A DNA stretch of 64,000 nt from Silene conica (Eukaryota > Streptophyta > Magnoliopsida > Caryophyllales > Caryophyllaceae). The stretch covers positions 52,610,202-52,674,201 of the forward strand of contig CM055312.2 of the NCBI GenBank assembly GCA_029255685.2. The letters are read 5' to 3'. Below are positions 32,346 through 44,040 of this stretch, piece after piece. The position numbers and the translations under genes were made by a program. Under the pieces are notes generated by a model. That model did not search any database and was not told where the DNA came from. It saw only the letters and a program-made list of their open reading frames with translations. Numbering within the stretch: the first letter of the stretch is position 1; every line of letters begins with the position of its first letter.

Positions 32346-35300
32346 AGTGACATTCTTTTCAAAAGTCAAACCCAGAAATTGACAAGGAAGCAATTGACGA
32401 GTTTGTCTGAAAGTGATCAAGTATCTTCTGCTGTGATAGATGTTTGGTGTGAGTTTCTAAACAGTAGTGAGAGCATGAGATCACGAGATTCTGCTTGTCG
32501 TTTATTTGTGCCACACTCCACGCACAGTGTTAGTCTCTCTACCCCTTTTCTATAATCCCATTTTACATGGTGTGCACTTATAATCATTACTCACACATGA
32601 TTCGATTTTTGTTCCAGTGTCTCGACAATGTTGATGTTGCTGCTACCCAATTAGTAAGTTTTTTTTATATTTGGTCTTATTATATTCAAGCTTTAAGGTG
32701 AACTTGTCTTTTTTATTCATTGCATTTTTATCTGTTGTCTTCCAGATTTTGACTCCAATCAACTCTCCCGAATGCCCACCGTTCTTGTTTTGTTTTGATC
32801 TGAGACCGGAATCTTGCAAATGCCAAGTCATCCATGCTATGAAAGACACACCTGTTGATTATACTTCTTTTTTAAAACATACGGTACATCTATTTTACCT
32901 ATTTTGGGACTCGTTCTTACTCCATTACCTTACTAATTTATCTTTGTAATTACTCTTTTGTTCATACAGCAACACAGGCTCATCAACCTTCTTCAATCAA
33001 AGTTTCCAGCAGTGACAAGTATTGCTTCAATGACGATTCCAGAAGTGTTTATCCCAAAATCAAATCTGAAATCCTCACAAATTGATAATGGCCTCTATCT
33101 GCTGAACATAATGGAGAATTACAAAGGGAGCAAAACTAATTCTGTAATAACCATAAATACTGTAAGATTGCTTTTCAACATCTAATTTAATTTCTATGCA
33201 ATTGCCACAACTTTATTTCCTAGTTTTTCTGAAACCCATTTTGTTTGCATCAATAGGAAACTCAGCGCAAGCGTTTTGCATTGCGGGTGTGCTATCATAT
33301 TGTTACATGTTCTGTTAACCTGTCCAAAGAAATAGTCACAAAAGATGCACTAGAATCGAGTTCCTCTATGACACCACCTTTTACTGAGAATGAATTGGTG
33401 GCTTGTGTTGGGAGAAGAACAATCGCAACCAAATTGTAATGTCATACTTTTTCTTTGATTTCTTGAATTATGTTTTTTTAAATTGAGTGAGATATATTAA
33501 CTAATTGCATTTTGTTCAATAATTAAGTGAGGTTCTTGTGTCCACTCCGTGGATGGAAGTCACTAGAGATGCTTTGCAGACCCTTAATTCGCGTGGCCTT
33601 ATTATGGATCAGGTAAGTATTATTTTCCCATTCCTGACCATGTTTCTTTTTTTACATGGTTCCTTATTTGGTGAATCTCAGACCTTATTCTGTGAATCTT
33701 AGAGGTTTTTTTGTGAAACTTGATGGTGATTTCGTGAAAGTGGATGCTTCATTTTGTGCACGTTTTATTTGTAGATCATTGATATTGTTGGGATTAAGCG
33801 CACAATTGGTAAAACAAATGTGATTTACTTGCCAACGACAGTATATGTGAGCTTCAAATCCTTCAGATGTTGATATTCAAGTGTTTTTCATTCTGAAAGT
33901 TGCTCATCCAGAGACTAAAATTGTCTTTTTTGTGTCATTCAGGCTCTTAATACAGATACTAACCCAGAGATTTGGGGTCAATATATAAAGTCCTCATACA
34001 CTCCAGTAGATGGTAGCCAGATTGATTTGGTCAGATCCTTCAGTTCTACTATTCATTTTGTTATTTATTTACTGTCATTCATGTGTGTTTTTTGATTGAT
34101 TATTCTTGTACATTTACTATCTCAGGTTTTTATCCCTTTGCATAGCGAAACATTGAAGCATTGGTGGGCTTGTATTTGCGACATAAAGAAGCAAAAAAAT
34201 TACATCCTTGACTCATCCATGGATATAAAAGTGGATGAAGAAAACAACAAGGTCATGGACATTGTATGATTTTTTTCCAAAATATTGTAGAGTTTTTGTT
34301 TTAGTATACCCCAAAATATATTTTTGATCTTTTATTGTCCTTTTCTTCTCAATTGTACAATGTTGCAACTATTTTGGGAGAGTCGTACAAATCTTTGAAG
34401 AACATGCACATGCATGATGTTGTCAATCTCGAAGTCACTCAACAAAAAACGGGGTGCGTAGTTTGACTTGTTTTGTTAAACTTGGTCTGTGATCATTTGT
34501 TGAATCTCAGACCTTGTTCAGTGAATCTCAGACCTTATTCTGTGAAACTTTGTTACACTCATAAGTGCTTAAATGTTTTTTTGTCTAGTTATGATTGTGG
34601 AGTCTTTCTGCTAAAGTGGTTGAGTGCATTGGAATATCAGAGTTTATGGACGAACAATGACTATTTTGAGGTGAGTTCATTACTATATGAAAATAAAGTC
34701 GTGCATTCCACCAATATTAGCATGAATACACTTCATTAATAATATACGTCACTCTATGCAGGATTTGGTAGAGTATCGAAAGTTGATCATGTTGGAACTT
34801 CTTATGTGGAATGGGAATACTGCCAGATCTTACTTTGTGAATCTACACATTAAAGTTTTAAATTCTTAATTCCTTGGCTGAATATATTGTAATATGTATA
34901 TTTTACTTGTTTTGGTTGTATAGGTCTTCCCTTGTTAAACCGAAAAAGCAAAAAATGAAGCTAAAGCCTGTCAATTGAAGGACTTTTTTGTGAATGAATT
35001 GTATCTGATTCTCATGTTGTTGGGGACCATGCTGTTTGGGATAATGTCCCTTCCCACGTTGGTGAAACCGACGTTGTCAATCTTGAAGTTTCCTCAACGA
35101 AAAACATGGTGTGTAGTTTTGTTAAACTTAGTCAGTCATCATTTGGTGAGTCTCAAACCTTATTCAGTGAATCTCAGCACTTAGCATTCACCAAAACTGC
35201 TTCTAGTTTCACAAGTTAAGCTTCTAGTTTCACAATTTATGACCTTAGGTTTCACAATATAAGAAAACTTATTCTGTGAATGTCAGGTCTTCTTCTGTGA

Positions 35301-35520
35301 ATCTAGAAGCTTAACTTGTGAAACTAAACCCTTAATCTGTGAATCTAGAGATTTGATGGATTTTATGTCTTTATAGAGTTATATTGCTTCTCATTGCTTG
35401 ATTTTAACTCCACATGTAGATGATGAAAACGATGAAAACGAGATGGCCGAGTCATTGCAACTGGACTTCGACATTGTTAAGGCCGCAAAAAATAATTTTT
35501 CGAAATTGTGGACAAGGTGA
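32346..35520 (+). CDS. MULE-borne ULP gene, 3' part: two tandem C48-like domains in about 12 exons
   Basis: This continues the gene begun at 6231. Exonic islands are separated by GT-AG introns. The first C48-like unit includes TRKQLTSLSESD and VIDVWCEFLN (about 32346-32540), ILTPINSPECPPFLFCFDL (about 32745-32880) and IDNGLYLLNIMENYKG (about 32968-33160). It lacks the expected catalytic His-Trp and Cys. The second unit includes EVLVSTPWMEVTRDALQTLN (about 33530-33610), VFIPLHSETLKHWWACICDI and NYILDSSMD (about 34125-34265), and SYDCGVFLLKWLSALEYQ (about 34585-34670). It has His (HWW), Asp (LDSS) and Cys (DCGVF) as in ULP1-type SUMO proteases. An acidic tail lies near 35420-35520. Exon borders are approximate. 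Because the 5' part has stops, the whole gene is probably inactive. Confidence 0.7.
35140..35350 (+). repeat. 21-bp motif block near the ULP 3' end
   Basis: Copies of CTAGTTTCACAAGTTAAGC and, in inverse orientation, TTATTCTGTGAATCTCAG lie within an intron. Smaller groups occur in neighbouring introns at about 33665-33750 and 34490-34560. Confidence 0.75.
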
Positions 35521-35609
35521 AAAGGAATTCCAGTCAGAAGAACTTGGTGAAATGTGTTTTTGTTGTAATGTTTTTGTTGCTGTAAATTGACGTTGTAAAT
35601 TTTTAAGTT

Positions 35610-37330
35610 GTAATATAGTCATCTAGTTTCACAAAATAAGCATGTAGTTTCACAGCCTAAGCTTCTAGTTTCACAAGTTAAGAATTCAAAAACTCAGGGC
35701 TGATTTATCAACAGGTTTCACACTTTCAGAATTCAATGTCACAAGTTAACATGCTGAAATTAAGCCACAAGTACCTCAAAAATAAATGCTCCAACCTGTC
35801 ACCTTACCACTTGCTTAGGAACCCTATTTATTGCATCTACTTTACAACCATAAAAGGTAGTACACGTAGTAAGCAAGTGCACTATATATCCAATTCAAGT
35901 TGATATCATCAAACACCCTATTCCAATATACAACCATTTACACTACAAATACATATATAGTATTCTGTGAATCTAAGAGTTAGGGTTTCACAATGTAGGC
36001 TTCTTGTTTCAGATTTTAGGTTTCTTTTTCTTATCCCGTGAAAGTAGAAGCTTACGTTGTGAAACTAAGCCCTTATTTTGTGAAACTAAGAGTTTGGGTT
36101 TCACAATGTAGGCTTCTTGTTTCACAGTTTTAAGTTTCTGTGAATGTCAGCCTTTCTTATGTGAAACTAGAATCTTATTTTGTGAAACTAGAATCTTATT
36201 TTGTGAAACTAAGGCTCTAGTTTCACAGTTTAAGGCGTATGATTCACAATATTAGAAACCTAAACTAAAATGTTATTTTCGACATTTACGTTTGTATTGA
36301 CTTTTACCTTATCTAAATTTATTACTATGCTTTATTTACTGCTTACTTGTTGATAAACTTGTTCATCATAAACAATGAAAACACTACTTATCTAAATTTA
36401 CTACTGCCGGTAAAATTTGAATATTAATTTGAATAAGTAGTAAATTATTATTCAAATTTTACTAGCAGTAGTAAATTTAGATAAATAGTGTTTTATTGTT
36501 TATGATGAAGAATTTTATCAACAAGGTAATAAATTTAAACAATAAATAAATATAATCAAGCAAGCAGTAATAAATTTAGATAAGGTAAAAGTCATTACAA
36601 ACATAAATGTCGAAAAATAACATACATAAACGTCTCTAAATGTGTATCTACGCATTTAGAGGTGTATATCTACGCGGTAGCGGATCCCCCTAATCCAAAA
36701 CTGCTTCTAGTTTCACAAGTAAAGCTTTTAGTTTCACAATTTATGACAACAGGTTTCACAATATAAGAAAACTTATTCTGTGAATGTCAGGTCTTCTTCT
36801 GTGAATCTAGAAACTTATGTTGTGAAACTAAGCATGTAATCTGTGAAACTAAGAGTTTCTTTTCTTTATTCGTCAACAGGTTTCGCAGTATAAGCCCCTA
36901 GTTTCACAGTATAAGCCCCTAGTTTCACAGTTTAAGCCCTTAGATTCACAGTATAATAAAGCTTCACAGTCTAAAAAACCTAAACTATACATCTTCATCT
37001 TCGTCTTCTTCTTCTTCTTCTTCTTCTTCTTCTTCTTCTGCTTCTGTTGTATCTCCCTGAAAGAAAATGAAACATTAAAATAAATACTTTTGAGACGTAC
37101 CTTGCATTGCTTAAGTAATAAAAATTATACTTAAAATTAAAATCAATGTATAAGCCCTAGTTTCACAATATAAGCCCCTAGTTTCACAGTTTAAGGCCTA
37201 GGATTCACAATATTATAAACAACCTAAAATCAGCCCTTCATCAACAGGTTTCACAGTATAAGCCCCTAGTTTCACAGTATAAGCCCATAGTTTCACAGTA
37301 TAAGCCCCTAGTTTCACAGTATAATAAACC
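35610..37330. repeat. Intergenic 21-bp motif array between ULP and FAR1 genes (left MULE)
   Basis: This stretch between the convergent genes is filled with tens of TTTCACAG motif copies in both orientations. At 37240-37330 the period is exactly 21 bp, with units such as GTTTCACAGTATAAGCCCC. Around 36300-36600 lies a separate imperfect inverted repeat with shared words such as TTATCTAAATTTA/TAAATTTAGATAA. The small fourth exon of FAR1 (36985-37056) sits inside the array. Confidence 0.85.
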
Positions 37331-40300
37331 TGAATTAAAAAAAAATAAAGTAAAGGAATAATACACACTTAATTCTCCGGAGGATGCTCTTCAAAATCAT
37401 ATGGACAATTTCTTTTATCATGGTGTGACATTCGTTTACAATTAGCACACAACCTTTTTGGTTTTTTTGCTTTTATGATTGCCTTATTTTTGCTACTGAC
37501 CAACCGCTTCCCGCTACCCTTGTTCTTAGAGAACTTAGGTGGTAAGACCTTTTCTTCTTTTGGAGCCTTGCAGTTTAGAAGGATTTCAAATTCTTGTTCT
37601 TTTGTCAAAGCCTTTGGGTTTGGCTCCAACTTATCTCGGAATTCTTTTACAAGCTTAGCAAATTCTCTCACATCAGACTCTTTTTTTCTTTTGAGGATCC
37701 CCACAGTTGCATAAATCTCAAACCACATCCGAGACATTCCAAATTTCGGGCTAATAGTAGGATTGTAGTTGTCCAAAAGATTTCCATTCAAATCATAAAT
37801 AGGGTTTCTAAGTGCATTCTTACTCCACCCACCCAAAATGTATTTCTCAGGTATTTCCTTAGTTTTACCCGAGCAAACCCAAACTATGTGATAACATAGA
37901 ATACCTCTCCGTTCAAATAGTTTACAGGAACATCTCACGTCCATTGTTCCTTTATTGTACTCAACTGTGTAGCTCTTTTTCTTGATCGCGTCTTCAACTA
38001 TCAAAATCTCATATTTAGTTACAGGATCTGGTAGGGTGTATCCACCCACACTACACCCATTTATCGAGCCCTTAACCTCATTTTGAAAGTCATAGAAGAC
38101 TTCATGTGTATATACTCTCGCTCCATGGGCTTCCCAGTTTGAAGAATATAAGGTTTCAGGCATTGAATCACCACTCTGTGCTTCAAGAAGCTTTAGAGCA
38201 TGCCTTTGTTGGTCGATGGCACTCTCAAACCTCATCCAAAACTCAACCAAGGTCCCATATTTATTCTCAAATCTTTTAAAAAAACTATTAGCACTCTCTG
38301 ATCTCTGTGTGGTTCTTAAAATGTTACCCATCGGAACATTTCTGAAATACGCTGGTATCCATTTGTGTCTTTCAGCAAACTTTCCACTCAACCATATATT
38401 ATCCTCTAACCAGAATTCTGTGATGACCTTAACCAAATTCTCCTCAAATTCCTCAGGTTCCATATCATTGCTCCAAACAACATTGTTCAGACGTGATAAG
38501 AAGTCAGTGTCTTTGCAAATTGTGCCCCCAACCTTGTCTATTACTTTTTTCATAATGTGCCACATGCAAAACCGATGTCTTGCTGTTTTGAACACAACTG
38601 CATGTAACAAAATAAGATTACTCGAAAAAAATCATCCTCTTTTATCAACAGGTTTCACAAATATAGGCTTGTAGTTTCACAGAATACGAATCCAGTTTAA
38701 CAAGTTAAACTTCTAGTTTCACAAGTTAAGAACTCAAAAAATCAGGATCTTTTATCAACAGGTTTCACAATATAGTCATCTAGTTTCATGAAATAAGCAT
38801 GTAGTTTCACTGCCTAAGCTTCTAGTTTCACAAGTTAAGAATTCAAAAAATCAGGCTGATTTTTCAACAGGTTTCACAATATAGCCATCTAGTTTCACAA
38901 AATAAGCATGTAGTTTCACTTCATAAGCTTCTAGTTTCACAAGTTAAGAACTCAAAAAACCAGCCTCTTATATCAACAGGGTTCACAATATGGCCTTCCA
39001 GATTCACAGTATAAGGATCTAGTTTCACAAGTTAAGCATGTAGTTTCACAGTTTCAGCATCTTCTGCTTGTAGTGTCACAAGTTAAGAAAACTAGAAAAA
39101 TTGCACGATATACAAACATACCAGGGAACGCCTTTTTTATTCCTGTATCTTGGTCAATGATAATGTAATTAGGTTCTTTTCCCCCCATTGATTTCAGAAA
39201 TTGCTGAAACGCCCACATAAATGCTTCATCGTCTTCATTATCTAAAAGAGCGCATGCAAATGTTATTGACTTTTTATGATGGTCAATGCCAGTGAAAGGG
39301 GTGAATATCATGTTATATTTGTTAGTGCCATAAGTTGGATCGAATGAAATTGCATCACCAAACACTGAGTAACATCTCTTTGCCTCAGCATCTGTCCAAA
39401 AAATCTTTGTCAAAGCTTTCTCAGAATCGATTTCATGCACAAATTCTAACCCTTTTGTGTCACGGAGGGTTTCCAAACGTGAGATAAACATGTCTCCATC
39501 CTTACTCTTAATGAAACACTTCAAATCCCGTTGGAAATTCTTGAATTGTGAAAGGGAAGCCCCCACATTTTCGAACCCTTTGACTTGCTCTTTGCATAGC
39601 TGGAATGTTAAGCTAGCCCCAACATTAACTCTTGAATTCTGGACAATCATTTGCTTATGAAATTCATTCATATTTGCTGCAAGTTTATCAAATTCCCTAT
39701 TTTTTACAAAGGTCATTGGGTGATTGTGACCCTCATGAAATAGTTCAACGATGTACTTGTTATAATGGAACTTGAATTTGACCATTGCACGACAACCCCA
39801 CCTTCTAATTTTGGTTGTTCTTGTAAATGTTTGCTTATTTGAACTTTCAGCCTCATCTCCTTCACTTCCCTTCACACCAGTTTTTGGTTTTGCACTTTTT
39901 CCAATATTTGAACCAGTTTCAGAACTAGTTTCACTTGCAACCGTTTCAAGAGGTCTTCCCTTCCTCTTATTATGGCCTTCACGATTACAAACCATGGCTT
40001 TAGTTCGAATATTACCATCACGAAACCTCTTCGTTGTAGATTTCCTAGCTTCAAAACCATAAGCAGTAGCATACACTTGATAGAATGTCATTGCCGACTC
40101 TAGATCTAAAAATAACTTCCCAACAGTAGGTGTAATATCTTCTGCAACTCTGACAATCCATTCCTCACTACCACCCGGTGTGTGATTCACCAAAGTAATA
40201 GGCGTACCAACCGGTACTGTAGGTGTGGATTGTGCTGTTAAAATTGTAGAAACCTCTTCGTTGGTGTTGAAAATGGAATCAGTACCTATATAAAGTCAAA

Positions 40301-40869
40301 ACATATAAACTAAATCAGCCTTTTTTTATCAGTTTCACAATGTAAGTTTCACAGATTAAGCATCTAGTTTCACAGAATAAGCATCTAGTTTCACAGATTA
40401 AGCATCTAGTTTCACAGTTTCAGCATCTGGTTTCACAATATAAAAAGACTAAACAAAATCAGACTTTTTAATAAGCATGGTTTCACAATATCACCTTCCA
40501 GTTTCACAGTTTATTTTGCCTAGGATTCACAATATAAGAAAGCTAAACTAAATCAACCTTTTTTAATCAGGTTTCACAATGTAAGCTTATAGTTTCACAA
40601 TATTCATAAACTTCAATTAAGTCCTATATTCACAAAATAAGCCCCTAGTTTCAGCCTTTTTATAATCACAATACAATAGTCATAAACTTCAATAGGTCCT
40701 ACATTCACAAAATAAGGTCCTACATTCACGAAATACAAAAAGCGATCCATATATTCAACAAAATTGAGCAGAAATTGAATCAGAAAACAATAATGTAAAC
40801 GACAAAAAACGACATACCTGATTCAATAGTAATATTATCATCAACCGTGGGGATATCTAGATTCTCCAT
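36985..40869 (-). CDS. FAR1-type Mutator-like transposase, left copy, near intact
   Basis: Exons on the minus strand: 40869-40818 (ATG at 40867-40869), 40285-39122, 38597-37369, and a tail exon 37056-36985. All introns have GT-AG ends. Exons 1-3 give 814 codons. Domains: FAR1 DNA-binding domain (about residues 80-210, zinc ligands C117, C182, H204 and H206 by my count); MULE transposase core with Asp in SFDPTYGTNKY (about 333) and in IIIDQD (about 395), then VVFKTARHRFCMWH; SWIM zinc finger CSCKLFERRGILCYH; and a C-terminal CCHC-like CANCKRMSHHDKRNC. Exon 3 ends in TAA (37369-37371), where the right copy has CAA, so an acidic Glu/Asp tail in exon 4 is lost. The product should bind terminal repeats and move the MULE. 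A domesticated FAR1-like regulator is an alternative, but the TIR and the ULP neighbour argue for a transposon. Confidence 0.85.
38630..39075 (-). repeat. 21-bp motif array inside FAR1 intron 2
   Basis: The intron between 38598 and 39121 is almost entirely TTTCACAA/TTTCACAG units separated by AAGTTAAG, AATAAGC or AATATAG spacers, plus the recurring phrase ATCAACAGGTTTCACAATAT. The right MULE copy has the same array at 57170-57545. Confidence 0.88.
40320..40660 (-). repeat. 21-bp motif array inside FAR1 intron 1
   Basis: GATTAAGCATCTAGTTTCAC-type units repeat from 40330 to 40430, then become degenerate. The inverted counterpart in the right MULE is 47977-48308. Confidence 0.85.
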
Positions 40870-41370
40870 AGCTATTAGAGCTGCAAAATAATCGAAAATA
40901 ATGTCATAAGTAGTATGAAGTCGAGAGGTAAAGAAAATCGTGAGAAAAATTGATCAAATTCGAACAATCGCATGAAATTTGAACAATCGTTGAAAATTCG
41001 AAGAATCAAATTATCAAATTACCTGAAAATTAGTCTTAATCTTCTTCCAAAATCAATTGAATTGAATTTGTATGCAAAATCGATGGAATTTACGAACAAT
41101 CGGAGGAAACTGGAAGAAGGAACAAATCGATTTGCGTTGAATTTGAGGTTTTTTTTTTGTCGTAAAGAGTTTTCTAGGTTAGAGAGAGAGAGTGTATTTG
41201 GGTTGGGTTTAATTTTGTTTTTATTATTTTTCGTGAGAGAAAGTTTTTTGGCCCAAATGACAAGATTTGGTTTGACCCTAATTTTCAGCCCACATTGAAT
41301 AATTCGCAAGGGAAGTCGGCCCAACAGCATTAGCAAACGTGAATTTGGCCCAAACAGGTTGTGGATGCGT
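40870..41370 (-). promoter_or_regulatory. Upstream region of FAR1, between start codon and terminal repeat
   Basis: About 500 bp carrying the 5' UTR and promoter of the left transposase gene. The part from 40920 to 41130 is rich in AAATT/GAATCAA words, followed by TTTTTTTTGTCG and a GAGAGAGAGAG run near 41183. I see no strong TATA box. The right MULE has lost the corresponding segment. Confidence 0.45.
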
Positions 41371-41419
41371 GAGGTTCGGCGGCCTCACCGTAATAGGCGG
41401 CCTCACGTGATCCGGCTTC

Positions 41420-41420
<1 letters not shown>
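41371..41420 (-). repeat. Terminal repeat of the left MULE
   Basis: Read inward (minus strand), it has GCCGGATCACGTGAGG and TATTACGGTGAGGCCGCC. A 40-bp segment matches the left end of the element at 44041-47047 at 38 positions, in inverse orientation, and its right end less closely. The outer edge abuts a TA/GA microsatellite. This marks the FAR1 side of the autonomous element; the opposite end is not in the window. Confidence 0.7.

Positions 41421-41505
<85 letters not shown>
41421..41505. repeat. (TA)n(GA)n microsatellite
   Basis: About 60 bp of alternating TA, then about 25 bp of GA, lying between two transposon termini. Related runs occur at 44011-44040, 47051-47080 and 47172-47684. Confidence 0.95.
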
Positions 41506-42325
41506 CTTGGGATCACATGAGTCCACCCTAAGTATTTGAGTCCATGAGTCTAACAATGATATCATAAGTTATATAAAAAAGTATCACGTTTTTTCAATAT
41601 CAAATTTTTTTCCTTTTTTTGTTTTTTCTTTTTCAATATTATTTTTTTCTCCTTTTTTTGCCTTTTCTTTTAAAATGACATTTTCTTTATTAAAAAAATT
41701 CATTTTTTCAGTATGCATATTTTTTTAAAACAAACACGTTTTTTTTTAATAAAAAAGCATTTTTTCTCGAATTTTTTTTTTTCATTACTATATGACAAGT
41801 TACTCAATACAATATCACCGGTTTTTCAAAATAATATCACAAAAAAAAAATTCGAGAAAAAATATTTCGCAAAAAAATTCGAGAGAAAGAATTGAAAAAA
41901 AATATTTCCGGGAAAAACATTTCGTGATATTGTTTAATATAGTGTGTGATATTGTTTAACAAAAGGCGTATTTTCTCGAAAGTTTTTTCGATTTTTTTTC
42001 ATTGTTATCACAATTAATCCATACAATATCACCGGTTCTTCAAAATAATATCACAAAAAAAAATTCTGAAAAAAAATTCCAGAAAAAAAATTCGAGAAAA
42101 AAAATACTTTAAAAAAAAAAAATTCGGTAAGAAAAGTTTTGGAAAAAGTTTCGTGATATTGTTTTATATAGTGCGTGATATTGTTTCCTGTGATATTGTA
42201 TTGAAAAGGTTGTGATATTGTAGACTTTGTAATGTAAAAAAGACATGATATGTTTTAATACAACTTGTGATACTCTAAATGGACTCATGGACTCAAATAT
42301 TTAGGTGGACTCACCGGATCCTTCC
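41506..42325. mobile_element. MITE-like TIR element, about 0.8 kb
   Basis: The left end CTTGGGATCACATGAGTCCA and the right end (inverse: GGATCCGGTGAGTCCACC) form terminal inverted repeats of about 50 bp; both continue into TATTTGAGTCCATGAGTCC. The interior is A/T-homopolymer rich, with two direct copies of an ATATCACCGGTTTTTCAAAA block (about 41815 and 42030) and repeated GTGATATTGTTT. No coding capacity. Confidence 0.7.
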
Positions 42326-42334
42326 TCTATCCAG

Positions 42335-43345
42335 AGTAGATACATTTTTTTTACTTTTTTACGTAAATCTAGATACATTTTTTGACGGAGTAAATACATT
42401 TTTTTTTTTTACTTTTTTTACATAAACCTAGATACATTTTTTGAAGGAGTAGATACATTTTTTTTTTTTACCTTTTTACATAAACCTAGATACATTTTTT
42501 GAAGTAGTAGATACATTTTTTTTACTTTTTTACGTAAACCTAGATACATTTTTTGACGAAGTAGATACATTTTATTTTATTTTTACTTTTTTTACATAAA
42601 CCTAGATACATGTTTTGAATGAGTAGATACATTTTTTTTTACTTTTTCTACATAAACCTAGATACATTTTTAAAGGAGTAGACACATTTTTTTACTTTTT
42701 TACGTAAACCTAGATACATTTTTTGACGGGGTAGATACATTTTTTGACATAAACCTAAATACATTTTTGACGGAGTAGATACATTTTTTTACTTCATCCT
42801 AGATAAATTTTTTGACGGAGAAGATACATTTTTTTTATTTTTTACATAAACTTAGATTTTTACGGAGTAAATACATTTTTTAAATTTTTTTTCATAAACC
42901 TAGATACATTTTTTGACGGAATAGATAATTTTTTTTTTACTTTTTTAGTAAACCTATATACATTTTTTGACGGAGTAGATACATTTTTTAACTTTTTTTA
43001 CATAAACTTAGATACATTTTTTGAAAGAGTAGATACATTTTTTGAAGGAGTAGATAGTTTTTTTCAAAGAGTAGATACTTTTTTTTTACTTAAACCTAAA
43101 TACATTTTTTGACGGAGTAGATACATTTTTTTTTTACTTAAACCTAGATACACTTTTTGACGGAGTAATACATTTTTTTTAAAATTTTTAACATAAACCT
43201 AATTACATTTTTTGACGGGGTAGATACATTTTTTTTACTTAAAACCTAGATGCATTTTTTTAATATTTTTTACATAAACCTAGTTACATTTTTTGACGGG
43301 GTAGATACATTTTTTTTACTTAAACCTAGATACACTTTTTGACTT
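42335..43345 (+). repeat. Tandem array of about 55-bp units (GTAGATACATTTTTT / CCTAGATACATTTTTTGACG)
   Basis: Roughly eighteen imperfect units, each with a T-run, TTTTTTACATAAACCTAGATAC and TTTTTTGACGGAGTAGATAC-type words. Unit length varies mostly through the T-runs. No coding content. Confidence 0.9.
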
Positions 43346-43433
43346 AAACCTAGTTCATGATCAAAATACACGAAAAGTTAATTTCGTTGGAGAATGGCTA
43401 TATGCTCATTATTGTCTTTAAATTCACAGCTGG

Positions 43434-43736
43434 TTACGGGTCTTGTGACTTGCTCCTGCTGAAGCTAATAATATGTGGATACTGCAGAGAACCTACATAT
43501 ATGTGATTGTCGATCTTAATAGCACCTGAGATCAGCGACAGTGCCGGGTCATAGAAGTGTGCTGTTGGGTTTCCTTGTAAATCCACGCCGTAAACTCCTC
43601 CATTGCTTTGTACATGCTTTAACAAGCTGATGTAGCTCTCTATAATTATGATGGCTTTTCTTACGAATTGAAGTGTATTTGCAGGTTCTAGATAGGAGGG
43701 AAGTGACTGCCATTCACGATAAAAATAAGCAAGCAT
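43434..43736 (-). pseudogene. Strictosidine-synthase-like gene fragment
   Basis: A frame of about 100 codons on the minus strand matches the C-terminal blade of plant strictosidine-synthase-like (six-bladed propeller) proteins: GGVYGVDLQGNPTAHFYDP followed by LISGAIKI and HIYVGSLQYPHIISF, then a natural-looking stop. Full-length family members have about 370-400 residues, so this is only the last quarter. It lies between a minisatellite and a transposon terminus, with no rest of the gene nearby. I read it as a captured host fragment. The function of the parent family here is unknown. Confidence 0.7.
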
Positions 43737-44040
43737 TTATTTTCAGAAGTAGATGCATAATTCAGAGGAGCAAGAAGAGACTCAAGTGTTACCGAAGATA
43801 TTGCAATCCTTTTTGAGTCAAACAACTTTACTGCAATTGTCGAAACTGTGTGTACAGTCTACATGATAACTAGTAGGAACTTGATGTACTAGTATTTAGC
43901 TTGATTGGTTTAATTTAAAATTTAATCTCAGCCTTTCAATTAACTCTCATCTAATGGAGGAGAGTCGTTCTCACCGTATGCACCGAATGATCGTTCTCAC
44001 CGGATCTTGCCTCTCTTTCTCTCTCTCTCTCTAGAGAGAG

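Larger units (their letters stand above)
42326..44013. mobile_element. Composite segment: 55-bp array, gene fragment, right TIR
   Basis: Its right end (43967-44013; inverse GGCAAGATCCGGTGAGAACG) belongs to the same GGATCCGGTGAG terminus family as 41506, 47081 and 47685. The matching left terminus was not found. It contains the tandem array at 42335-43345 and a strictosidine-synthase-like fragment at 43434-43736. If both share one element, it is a gene-capturing (Pack-MULE-like) transposon; this is inference. Confidence 0.45.

Noticed and set aside
35610..37330. Regular short repeats considered as a CRISPR-like array
   Set aside because: The genome is plant nuclear, units are 21 bp without unique spacers, occur in both orientations and are diverged; no cas genes.
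43434..43736. Interpretation as a small intact secreted protein gene
   Set aside because: Motifs match only the C-terminal end of strictosidine-synthase-like proteins; no signal peptide at the apparent start, and a fragment among transposon ends is simpler.
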